This document shows, piece after piece, positions 51,350 through 61,367 of a DNA stretch of 64,000 nucleotides. Source of the stretch: Deinococcus ficus. GTDB taxonomy: Bacteria > Deinococcota > Deinococci > Deinococcales > Deinococcaceae. The notes below the pieces were generated by a model. The model worked only from the letters and a program-made list of their open reading frames with translations. It had not been told where the DNA came from and did not search any database. The stretch spans positions 186,001 through 250,000 of the forward strand of contig NZ_CP021083.1 of the NCBI RefSeq assembly GCF_003444775.1, in the 5' to 3' direction. Numbering within the stretch: the first letter of the stretch is position 1; every line of letters begins with the position of its first letter. A program made the translations under genes and the position numbers.

Positions 51350-51766
51350 ATGACTGCCCCCATTCCCCTGCTCGGCCACGACCAGACGCTTTTCGACCGC
51401 GTCGGGGAGGACCGTCTGCGCCGGCTGCTCTGGACCTTCTACGGCCGCGTCATGACCGACGACCTTCTCAGTCCGGTGTTTCAGGCCCGCGTCGGGCCGT
51501 ACCCGGGCGGCGGCTGGCCCGTCCACATTGCCCGGCTGGAAGGCTTCTGGCGTGCGGTCATGCACGGACCCAGTGCCTACCGCGGCCAGCCCGGCCCCGC
51601 CCACATGAAGCTCGGCCTCGGCCCGGAGCACTTCGACCGGTGGCTCGCCTTCTGGCAGGGCACCCTGCCGGACATCCTGGAACCCGCCGAGGCCGAGGAG
51701 ATGTACGCCCTGGCCAGCCGGATGAGGCCCAACCTCGAGCGGTTCGCCCTCGCTCCCACCGAGTAG
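51350..51766 (+). CDS. group III truncated haemoglobin
   Basis: A 138-residue globin. LLWTFYGRVMTDDLLSPVF includes the B10-type Tyr (Y31). HIARLEGFWRAVM matches helix E, and PAHMKLGLGPEHFDRWLAFW holds the likely proximal His (H85) in the pattern typical of group III. Such globins bind O2 or NO and may detoxify reactive species. AGGAG precedes the ATG. The divergent Rrf2 gene suggests that its expression answers to NO, oxidation or iron-sulfur status. Confidence 0.87.
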   Translation: MTAPIPLLGHDQTLFDRVGEDRLRRLLWTFYGRVMTDDLLSPVFQARVGPYPGGGWPVHIARLEGFWRAVMHGPSAYRGQPGPAHMKLGLGPEHFDRWLAFWQGTLPDILEPAEAEEMYALASRMRPNLERFALAPTE

Positions 51767-51820
51767 CGACGCTCGTGGCCCCACCGGGCCACACGAACAC
51801 CTCTCTACACTAGGTGACCC

Positions 51821-52975
51821 ATGACCGCTGCACCCGGATCCGCCGCCCAGCCGTACCGACTCCAGGTGCGACCGGATTCCTTCACACTCAGCCGCGGCGC
51901 AGATCTGGTGCTCAGCTTCGAACTGGACGGCCGGCCACTGACCTGGTTCAGTGGGGGCACCCTGCACAAGCGCTCTCTCGCCTCGCAGGTCCTGGCCCGC
52001 AGACGCGTGAATGGCAGCCGTGAACGCTGGACTCTGACGCCCGAGCAGGCCCTTGAGCAGTTCGCCCAGGTAAAGGCATGGGTTGATGAGGCGCGCGAAC
52101 AGGACCTGTTGCTGCGCTCCTCTCCCCTGCTCACCCGGGCAGCGGAGTGGTCGCCGCGTCGCCTTCTGGACGAGCAGGCGCGCTTCTCGCTGGCCTACTC
52201 CCCCATCAGCATCCTTCCGCCGGACCAGTACTACTCGGTGGTCGTTCAGGTCACCCGGGGCTGCTCATGGAACCAGTGCACCTTCTGCACGTTCTACCGG
52301 GACCGGCCCTTCACCACCCTCCCGCCGACGGAGTTTCAGGCTCACCTGGAGCAGGTGGGCGCGCTTCTCGGAGGATCGCTGGCGCTTCGGCGCTCCATCT
52401 TCCTCGCGGACGGCAACGCCCTCATGGTGTCCAATGCCCGCCTCCTTCCGGCCCTCGCTTCGGTGCGTGCCGCCTTCCCGGGCCGGCCGGTGAGCGGCTT
52501 CGTGGATGTCTTCACCGGGCAGCGCAAGAGCGCAGAGGACTGGCGTGCGTTGCGGGATGCCGGGCTGAAGCGGGTGTACGTGGGGCTGGAAACGGGGCAC
52601 GATCCCCTGCTCGCCTGGGTGAACAAGCCCGGTGGACGCGAAGCCTCCCGGCAGTTTGTTTCTCAGCTCAAAGAAGCCGGGCTGGAGGTGGGTGTCATCG
52701 TGATGACGGGTCTGGGTGGCCTGACTTACGCAGCCGGACACGTCGCCGATACCAGTGCCCTCCTTGAGCAGTTGCCCCTGTCGTCCGGCGACCTCGTGTA
52801 CCTCTCCCCTTTCGTCGAGCATGGGCCGTACGTGAACCGGGCCACGGAAGACGACGTCGCTCCCCTCCCGGAAGAGGAGCGGCTGACGCAGGAGCTGCAT
52901 TTTCGTTCGCTGCTGAGTGCGGTGCATCCGGGTGTACGGGTGGCGCGGTACGACATCCGCGAGTTCATCTATTGA
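51821..52975 (+). CDS. radical SAM protein
   Basis: A 384-residue protein. The cluster motif is C148-x4-C153-x2-C156 (TRGCSWNQCTFCTFYRDRPF), the variant seen in many B12-independent radical SAM proteins of the HemN/Elp3-like superfamily. GLKRVYVGLETGHDPLLAWV and IVMTGLGGLTYAAGH are typical later strands of the barrel. The substrate is not readable. It is preceded by AGGTGA and a TACACT box (51806-51811). The 54-bp gap to the globin gene leaves open whether they share a promoter. Confidence 0.85.
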   Translation: MTAAPGSAAQPYRLQVRPDSFTLSRGADLVLSFELDGRPLTWFSGGTLHKRSLASQVLARRRVNGSRERWTLTPEQALEQFAQVKAWVDEAREQDLLLRSSPLLTRAAEWSPRRLLDEQARFSLAYSPISILPPDQYYSVVVQVTRGCSWNQCTFCTFYRDRPFTTLPPTEFQAHLEQVGALLGGSLALRRSIFLADGNALMVSNARLLPALASVRAAFPGRPVSGFVDVFTGQRKSAEDWRALRDAGLKRVYVGLETGHDPLLAWVNKPGGREASRQFVSQLKEAGLEVGVIVMTGLGGLTYAAGHVADTSALLEQLPLSSGDLVYLSPFVEHGPYVNRATEDDVAPLPEEERLTQELHFRSLLSAVHPGVRVARYDIREFIY

Positions 52976-52982
52976 ACGTATC

Positions 52983-53020
52983 GTGTTAATTTGTGTACAA
53001 AGTTGTACACAAATTAACAC
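52983..53020. repeat. long perfect inverted repeat, candidate centromere or terminator
   Basis: Two perfect 18-bp arms, GTGTTAATTTGTGTACAA and its complement, are separated by only AG. It lies just after the radical SAM stop and 260 bp before parA. It has no T tract, so a protein-binding site is more likely than a terminator. The inner TTGTGTACAA recurs near 53217 (last base changed) and exactly at 61039. Confidence 0.7.
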
Positions 53021-53192
53021 ATGAGTATACGTGTGTGTTTGTTCGCCATACGGTCCATAGGCGACGTAACGAGGTGGCCCCGTGAGGAACGGCCACCGCC
53101 TTTGAAGTGACAGCCTCACATCTGCGGCCTGCCTCCCATCACCGCAGTGAAACCAGCTCGAACAGTTCAGGAGAAGCCGCGAGTCTGATCAC

Positions 53193-53230
53193 ACACATGT
53201 ACACAAACGTACGTAATTGTGTACATGTGT
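53193..53230. repeat. second inverted repeat before parA, candidate partition/operator site
   Basis: Perfect 14-bp arms ACACATGTACACAA (53193-53206) and TTGTGTACATGTGT (53217-53230) flank a 10-bp centre ACGTACGTAA. It lies 15 bp before the parA -35 box. Sharing TGTACACAA/TTGTGTACA with the repeat at 52983 suggests one binding protein, probably the ParB-like product. Confidence 0.65.
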
Positions 53231-53244
53231 ATTTGTGTGTAAAT

Positions 53245-53274
53245 TTGTTTTTTGATTCACGTACACGCTAGAGT
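53245..53274 (+). promoter_or_regulatory. candidate parA promoter, leaderless
   Basis: TTGTTT (53245-53250) and TAGAGT (53269-53274) are spaced by 18 bp. The -10 ends 6 nt before ATG 53281, so the transcript would start at or near the A of the start codon. Confidence 0.5.
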
Positions 53275-53280
53275 GTTTAC

Positions 53281-53946
53281 ATGTCAGATTCAGATGCTCC
53301 GGGAGGTCGTGTGGGTCCGTTGGTGGTGGCAGTTGCAGGGCTGAAAGGGGGCATCGCCAAGACCACCACCTGCATTCATCTCGCCGGCGTGCTCGCTGAC
53401 GCGGGTCAGAAGGTTCTGCTGGCTGACGGGGACCGCATTCGGACCAGCACCTCCTGGGCCCGCTCTGGACTGCTGCCGTTCACGGTGGCGCCCGTCTCCT
53501 CGCTCGCACGGGCCAGGGACTACGACGTCGTGATCCTCGACACCGAGGGTGGGCCGGACAACACCGAACTTCTGGAATTTGCCCGCACTGCAGATCTGAC
53601 GCTGCTGCCGACAACGCCCGACATCAACGGGCTCGACGGCGCGGTTCAGACGGCCGAGATCCTGCGGACCGGTGGGGTGACGACAGACAAGTTCGTCTGC
53701 CTGCTCACCATGATCCGGCCCAAGGGGATGAAGGAGATCCTCGCCAGAAAAGCATTACAGGACCAGGGCATCACGGTGATGACCTCCGCAGTGCGACTGA
53801 GTGAAGCCTTCCGGGACGCCGCGAACAGTGCCGTGCTGGTGCGGGACCTGAAAACCGACATCGCCCAGAAATGCTGGAAGGACTACGAGGCGGTCACCAC
53901 TGAACTGATTCACCGCCTCAGCCAGGGCCCGGAGGCGAGCGCATGA
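53281..53946 (+). CDS. parA: ParA family partition ATPase
   Basis: A 221-residue protein. The deviant Walker A KGGIAKTT spans residues 22-29, with the ParA/Soj-type first lysine; Walker A' is VVILDTEGGPDN near residue 80. The short length without an N-terminal HTH places it with small type Ib plasmid ParA proteins, which segregate replicons with a small DNA-binding partner. Its stop overlaps the next start (ATGA), and two inverted repeats lie upstream. This is the segregation system of the replicon. Confidence 0.9.
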   Translation: MSDSDAPGGRVGPLVVAVAGLKGGIAKTTTCIHLAGVLADAGQKVLLADGDRIRTSTSWARSGLLPFTVAPVSSLARARDYDVVILDTEGGPDNTELLEFARTADLTLLPTTPDINGLDGAVQTAEILRTGGVTTDKFVCLLTMIRPKGMKEILARKALQDQGITVMTSAVRLSEAFRDAANSAVLVRDLKTDIAQKCWKDYEAVTTELIHRLSQGPEASA

Positions 53947-54335
53947 GCGATCTCCTTAAAGGGCTGGCCCAGCTGAAGCAGGTCCGGCAAACCGAGCAGA
54001 ACGAGCCGACGCCAGTCAAGAGTCACCCGGCATCCGCTCCTGAACGCCGGCCGGGCGCCGGGACGGAGGTCGACCAGACGCCACAGGCCGGAATGGCCGG
54101 AAAACCCGGTCCCGGCAGGGGAGAGGAGAAGACCCTGGCCGGCCGGGTTCCCCTGGCGCTCCACCGCGAACTTGCGAAACTCATCCTCGAAGCTGCGGAT
54201 GACATGGGCATGCGGCGGATCTACATCGATGAGGCGCTGGAGGCGGCTGTACGCATCGTGATCGGCGACCAGGCCATCCAGGAGCGCTGGAAGGCCGAAG
54301 TGCAGCAGGTTCGCATGGAGAAAGCCGGTTCCTGA
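53943..54335 (+). CDS. small ParB-like centromere-binding protein
   Basis: A 130-residue protein. The N-terminal half is low-complexity, Pro/Gly-rich and basic (QTEQNEPTPVKSHPASAPER). The C-terminal half, RVPLALHRELAKLILEAADD followed by MGMRRIYIDEALEAAVRIVI, resembles a compact DNA-binding helix bundle or ribbon-helix-helix. It has no full ParB HTH domain. Small type Ib ParB/ParG partners have this size and position. Coupling to parA by a 4-bp overlap supports the role; the family match itself is weak. Confidence 0.7.
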   Translation: MSDLLKGLAQLKQVRQTEQNEPTPVKSHPASAPERRPGAGTEVDQTPQAGMAGKPGPGRGEEKTLAGRVPLALHRELAKLILEAADDMGMRRIYIDEALEAAVRIVIGDQAIQERWKAEVQQVRMEKAGS

Positions 54336-54506
54336 TTGACTCCCCGAGGCCCCCCTACCGATTTACTCGGCATGTTGGATGTACGTTGGACGGATGCCGC
54401 GACCGGCGATGCGGCCACCACGGTAAAAAATCGAGAAGGCGAGATGCCGAGTAAGACGGGTCCGGATGCTCTCTCCGACCCGTCTTACTCGGCATCTTTC
54501 GCAGGG

Positions 54507-54515
54507 TTATCCACA
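54507..54515 (+). promoter_or_regulatory. DnaA box 1
   Basis: TTATCCACA, a perfect match to the classical DnaA box, sits between the iterons at 54481 and 54524. Confidence 0.75.
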
Positions 54516-54704
54516 ACACCTCCCGTCTTACTCGGCAGGTCCTTCTCGCAGCCCTGCCGTCTTACTCGGCATCTTTTCCCGATTTACTCGGCAGGTCAGC
54601 GAGAAGCGTCCACAACCTGAGCCCCGACTTACTCGGCATCTTTCACCCTTGACGACCCGATTTACTCGGCAGAACTCCCGTTTTACTCGGAATGTTGGAG
54701 GCAC

Positions 54705-54713
54705 TTATCCACA
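54705..54713 (+). promoter_or_regulatory. DnaA box 2
   Basis: A second perfect TTATCCACA lies between the last two iterons and is followed by a run of seven A. Confidence 0.75.
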
Positions 54714-54779
54714 AAAAAAGCCCGATTTACTCGGAATGGTGTTCCGAAAATTGCCGTCCTAGACGCCATCGGCCGCGCG

Positions 54780-54860
54780 CCGCTTGTTGTTGTTGATCAA
54801 TCATTCTTTTCTTTTTTTAAACAACATCCAAGAAGACCAACAATCAACGTCACATCAATC
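54780..54860. other. AT-rich segment, probable DNA unwinding element
   Basis: This is an AT-rich stretch by local standards, with TTGTTGTTGTTGATCAATCA and TTCTTTTCTTTTTTTAAACA. It lies directly after the iterons and DnaA boxes and before rep. This is where melting would begin in an iteron-type origin. Confidence 0.6.
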
Positions 54861-54921
54861 CACCCTGCGTTTCCGCATGCGTGTTCGCTATAGTTGCCGT
54901 ACGACAGCGGGAGGATATTGA

Positions 54922-56379
54922 GTGGCACGCACGCGGAAATCGGCCGTTCGGCCCAGACAGCCAGGAGAGATCGAACGGTTCGATGAGGCGAACTCTGCCC
55001 GCCTGGGGCTGATCTGTGTGCAGGAACGGATTCCCGCCGACTACACCCGATGGGACCTTGAACTGATGGTTGAAGGCCGCGTCGCCAGGCTCACCTGCAT
55101 CTCGCCCGGCGAATATGGCGGCGTCCCCCACGGCCTGGACGGCGATTTCGCCACTGCCCTGAACATGATCTACCTGGAGCAGGGGGCGCCCGACAGCGGC
55201 GAGGTGGTCATCACCGCTTACCAGCTGCTGCAAAAAGCAGGGTTCACCGACTCCGGGCAGTACTACCAGGCCCTTCAGGACTCGCTGGACCGGCTGAAGG
55301 GGGCCACCTACACCGCCAGCGAATCCTGGCGCGACAAGCGTCATGAGCGCTGGACCACTGTAAAATTCAACATCATCGAACAGATCGACGCCGACACCCA
55401 GGACGGCACCGCCTACGGGCACGGCACTCTCCTGAAAATCCGTCTGGCACGGCCGGTGGTGCAGAGCCTGCGGGAGCAGTACCTCAAGCCCCTGGACATG
55501 ACGTTCGTGCTCAGCCTGAGCCGTTCCCTGACCCGCAGCCTGTACCGCATGCTCGACGCCCGGAGGTATGATCCGGTGAATCTGGCCGAGCCCGCTGAAG
55601 TCCTGCGAATTTCCCTGCAGCAGTGGGCGCGCGAGTGCAAGCTCCTGGAAACGGTCCCGGCACGCATCAAACGCAACCTCGAAAGTGCGCACGCGGAGCT
55701 CATTGAGCGCGGTTACCTGAGGTCCGTCAGCTATGAGGGGACCCGCGCGGCCACCGTCATCGTGTACGAATTCGGCGACCTGCCGGCCAGCCTGCCCGCT
55801 CCGGAACCGAGCCTGCAGGTGATTCCGGACGCCCCGGTCGTGGACGCCCTGCGCCGTCACGGCGTGGTGGTCCCTGTGGCGCGCAAACTCGTCACCCAGT
55901 TCGGGGAAAACCATGTCACGGTCCGGCTTGAGCAGTTTGAGGCGATTCTCGCTGGGGGGTACCAGCCGCAACGGCCTTCGGCCTTCCTGGTGGACGTCAT
56001 CAAGGATCAGAGCGGGAAGTACGCTTCAGGGCAGACGGTGCTGCCGCCGGCGCCCAAGCCTGCGCGCCCGGCGGCCAAACCCAAGCGTCTGCCGCAGCCG
56101 GACCTCGCGATGGAGGCCGAAGCGGATCAGATCAACGATCAGCTCACCCGTGAATTCCGTGCCTTGCCCCTGACCGAGCAGGCGGCCCGGGCGGTGACCC
56201 AGGTGCGCATGTTCGTGGGCCGTGAACTGCGTGACTCTCACTTGAAATCGCTGCTTGCGGCCATGCTGGCCGGTGACGTGGATCCGCTGACGGTGCGGGA
56301 CGAGGTGACCCGGGCGGCCTGCAATCTGCAACTGCCGGAATTTGCCGAGGCGCTCCGGGCGGCTTACTCGGACGGCTAA
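54922..56379 (+). CDS. replication initiator protein (Rep)
   Basis: A 485-residue protein starting at GTG 54922 after GGGAGGATATTGA. Residues ~20-290 have the initiator layout, with paired winged-helix-type segments (VVITAYQLLQKAGFTDSGQY, FVLSLSRSLTRSLYRMLDA, LRISLQQWARECKLLETVP). The C-terminal third is linker and helical. Proteins of this kind on Deinococcus-type secondary replicons are called replication initiator proteins. It lies immediately after the iterons, DnaA boxes and AT-rich segment, so it very probably binds the iterons and opens the origin. Confidence 0.87.
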   Translation: MARTRKSAVRPRQPGEIERFDEANSARLGLICVQERIPADYTRWDLELMVEGRVARLTCISPGEYGGVPHGLDGDFATALNMIYLEQGAPDSGEVVITAYQLLQKAGFTDSGQYYQALQDSLDRLKGATYTASESWRDKRHERWTTVKFNIIEQIDADTQDGTAYGHGTLLKIRLARPVVQSLREQYLKPLDMTFVLSLSRSLTRSLYRMLDARRYDPVNLAEPAEVLRISLQQWARECKLLETVPARIKRNLESAHAELIERGYLRSVSYEGTRAATVIVYEFGDLPASLPAPEPSLQVIPDAPVVDALRRHGVVVPVARKLVTQFGENHVTVRLEQFEAILAGGYQPQRPSAFLVDVIKDQSGKYASGQTVLPPAPKPARPAAKPKRLPQPDLAMEAEADQINDQLTREFRALPLTEQAARAVTQVRMFVGRELRDSHLKSLLAAMLAGDVDPLTVRDEVTRAACNLQLPEFAEALRAAYSDG

Positions 56380-56397
56380 GCGCGGCCCGCTTCACCC

Positions 56398-56412
56398 GAT
56401 TTACTCGGCATG
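56398..56412 (+). repeat. isolated iteron copy downstream of rep
   Basis: CGATTTACTCGGCAT, identical to the consensus, starts 19 bp after the rep stop and is followed by GTTG as in the first array copy. It is 1.7 kb from the array. Confidence 0.85.
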
Positions 56413-56440
56413 TTGCTCTGGAGCGCGCGGGAATCGTCCT

Positions 56441-56472
56441 GAACGCGGCATTGCTGCGGGATTGCCGCGTTC
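56441..56472. terminator. hairpin between rep and fdhD
   Basis: A perfect 10-bp stem GAACGCGGCA / TGCCGCGTTC with a 12-nt loop lies between the convergent rep and fdhD genes. There is no T tract. Confidence 0.5.
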
Positions 56473-56512
56473 GGTGACGGTCCACACGACAAAGCATGCC
56501 GGCTGACCGGAC

Positions 56513-56527
56513 ATGCCAAGTAAATCG
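56513..56527 (-). repeat. variant reverse iteron
   Basis: Read on the minus strand the sequence is CGATTTACTTGGCAT, one base different from the consensus. It lies between the rep/fdhD hairpin and the fdhD stop. Confidence 0.75.
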
Positions 56528-56588
56528 GGAGTGCCCCGAGACGTTTATGCCGAAGGGGGCAAAACCGCAGACGAGCCGGCTGGGTCCT

Positions 56589-57386
56589 TCAGGGTTCAAT
56601 CCGGTCTGCTCCGGCGTACACCTTCAGGCTGTTCGGCTTCAGGAAGCCCACCAAGGCCATTCCGAAGTGAACTGCGGTCTCGACTGCCAGAGAGGTGGGT
56701 GCCCCCACGCTCACGAGCGTCTGAGCGCCCGCGATGACCGCCTTCTGAATGATTTCGAAGCCAGCACGACTTGTCACGACGAGAACATGGTCACCGAAGG
56801 GCAGCTGGTCACTGGCCCAGGCCCAGCCGATCAACTTGTCCAGGGCATTGTGTCGCCCCACGTCCTCAAAAGCGGCCAGGAGCCTCCCCTGACGGCTCAC
56901 CAGACCGGCGGCATGAACGCCGCCCGTGGCGCGGTAGACCGGTTGAGCCTGCTCCAGCAGGGCCGGCAGGCTGCATAGCCAGCGGGCGCTGAGTGGCCCG
57001 GCTTGCACGTGTATCGGAGGCGCCGTCAGGGTCAGGCGTTCCACGCTGCCTGCCCCGCAGACCCCGCAGGCACTCGCCGTGAAGCCCGCCCGGGCCAGCG
57101 CGAGCAACTCCTCCACCGCCGCGCTGCGCAGCACCACGACGTTCGGCGTGGCCGGGTCCACCACCATCTCCAGGTCGCCCAGCGGCCTGAAGCCTTCGCT
57201 GTGCAGCCACCCGCGCACCAGCTCCTGGTCGTGCCCCGGGGTGCGCATGGTGATCAGAAGCGGCTGCTCGCCCTCCTCGGTCTGGATCCGGACCTCCAGG
57301 GGTTCCTCGGTGGCCACCAGGTCGGTCTCTTCATGCAACCGGCCGTCACGCAGAGCGACGGCCCGGGCCGGTTCGGTCGGATTCAG
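56589..57386 (-). CDS. fdhD: formate dehydrogenase sulfurtransferase FdhD
   Basis: A 265-residue protein if begun at CTG 57386, which overlaps the DUF1641 stop (CTGA) and follows GGGGAGGA by 6 nt. A TTG at 57338 would give 249 residues but has no ribosome site and cuts off RAVALRDGRL, a conserved FdhD segment. The sulfur-relay cysteines are C107 and C110 in ASACGVCGAGS; GRLLAAFEDVGRHNALDKLI and VTSRAGFEIIQKAV are diagnostic. FdhD passes sulfur from a desulfurase to the molybdenum cofactor of FdhA, encoded just upstream. Confidence 0.9.
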   Translation of the reverse strand: MNPTEPARAVALRDGRLHEETDLVATEEPLEVRIQTEEGEQPLLITMRTPGHDQELVRGWLHSEGFRPLGDLEMVVDPATPNVVVLRSAAVEELLALARAGFTASACGVCGAGSVERLTLTAPPIHVQAGPLSARWLCSLPALLEQAQPVYRATGGVHAAGLVSRQGRLLAAFEDVGRHNALDKLIGWAWASDQLPFGDHVLVVTSRAGFEIIQKAVIAGAQTLVSVGAPTSLAVETAVHFGMALVGFLKPNSLKVYAGADRIEP

Positions 57387-57898
57387 CGGCCATCCTCCCC
57401 GGTGGTGCGGCGGGTGGCGGCGGGCGCGTGCTGCCGCTCGTCCGCAAGCCGCAGGGTGTGCCCGAAACCCTTCAGGATGCCGACCATTGCGCTGAGGGCC
57501 ACCTGCACATCCGGGTCCTTCAGGAGGCCCAGCAGTTCACTCAGACCGACCCGTTCCTCCCGCGCCACGCGGGCCGCGCCCTCGTTCAGGCCGTTGGTGA
57601 GCGCGCGGCCGAGGGTGGCGGTATTCTCCGGGTCGAGGTCGCTCAGCATCCGCGCGGTCTCCAGCAGGTTGCGGATCAGCAGCGTGGAGGTGCCGCGTTC
57701 CAGCAGGGCGAGCGCCTCGCCGCTGAGCCCCTGGCCGCCCCGCACGACCTTGGAGGCCGCCTCGAGCAGGCCGTGCCGGTGCAGCACGGTCAGCAGCTCC
57801 ATGCCAGCCTGCAGGGCGTCAGCGTGGTCGCGCTGCGCGGCAGCCGCGATTTCTTCCGAGGTGGAAGGGCGGGGGGTGTACTTCAGGGATTCAGCCAT
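57383..57898 (-). CDS. DUF1641 family protein, FdhA/FdhD partner
   Basis: A 171-residue, mostly helical, acidic protein (MAESLKYTPRPSTSEEIA). DUF1641 proteins are regularly found between formate dehydrogenase alpha subunit and fdhD genes, and KDPDVQVALSAMVGILKGFG fits their C-terminal region. The start ATG 57898 has GAGGTG before it; an ATG three codons upstream is possible. The function is unknown; a chaperone or subunit for FdhA is inferred from conserved position. Confidence 0.8.
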   Translation of the reverse strand: MAESLKYTPRPSTSEEIAAAAQRDHADALQAGMELLTVLHRHGLLEAASKVVRGGQGLSGEALALLERGTSTLLIRNLLETARMLSDLDPENTATLGRALTNGLNEGAARVAREERVGLSELLGLLKDPDVQVALSAMVGILKGFGHTLRLADERQHAPAATRRTTGEDGR

Positions 57899-57930
57899 CT
57901 CAGGCACCTCGAGGGCAATGAGGGGGAGCG

Positions 57931-61005
<3,075 letters not shown>

Positions 61006-61367
61006 GGATTTCCTCCACTGGTCAACAAAGTTGCCATGTTGTGTACAACCACACGAGCGAACAACTGAACAGATCGAACTTTCCCGGCGCTGTGAGGACC
61101 ACCCACACGGCCCGGACGCCGGACCGGTCCCGCCGCATACGTCAGGAACAGGGCGGACAACACCGGAAACCACGCTCCGCTCGAGGCTGGGGACAGCCCA
61201 GTATGCGCTCCAGCGCCCCCCGTCCGTCAGAACTCCGCAAGGCTGGTCTGATAGCATTCAGGGACTCACAACCCCGACTCATCCACGGCCTGCTTTGGCC
61301 GTCGCCGCACTCCCCCACCCTTCCCCATCACCCTGGGCCTCACGCAGGCCCGGACCCGGAGGACCCC
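61006..61367. promoter_or_regulatory. divergent region between fdhA and a binding-protein gene
   Basis: These 362 bp contain no convincing gene. TTGTGTACAA at 61039-61048, within the near-palindrome GTTGTGTACAAC, repeats the inner core of the inverted repeat before parA and could be an operator for fdhA, 34 bp upstream of its GTG. TAGCAT at 61252-61257 is a possible -10 box for the rightward gene, leaving a leader of about 105 nt. Confidence 0.45.

Larger units (their letters stand above)
54359..54737. repeat. iteron array of the replication origin, ten copies
   Basis: Ten copies of a 15-bp element, consensus CGATTTACTCGGCAT with CGTCTT, CGACTT and CGTTTT variants and GGCAG or GGAAT ends. 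They begin at 54359, 54444 (reverse), 54481, 54524, 54558, 54580, 54625, 54658, 54679 and 54723. All but the second are on the plus strand. The copies at 54444 and 54481 form a 19-bp perfect inverted repeat (54444-54462 and 54477-54495). Spacing is 21-43 bp, often near whole helical turns. This is the binding array for the Rep protein encoded downstream. Confidence 0.9.

Noticed and set aside
54359..54737. CRISPR array
   Set aside because: Repeats are 15 bp, variable, in mixed orientation and unevenly spaced, without cas genes. They are replication iterons.
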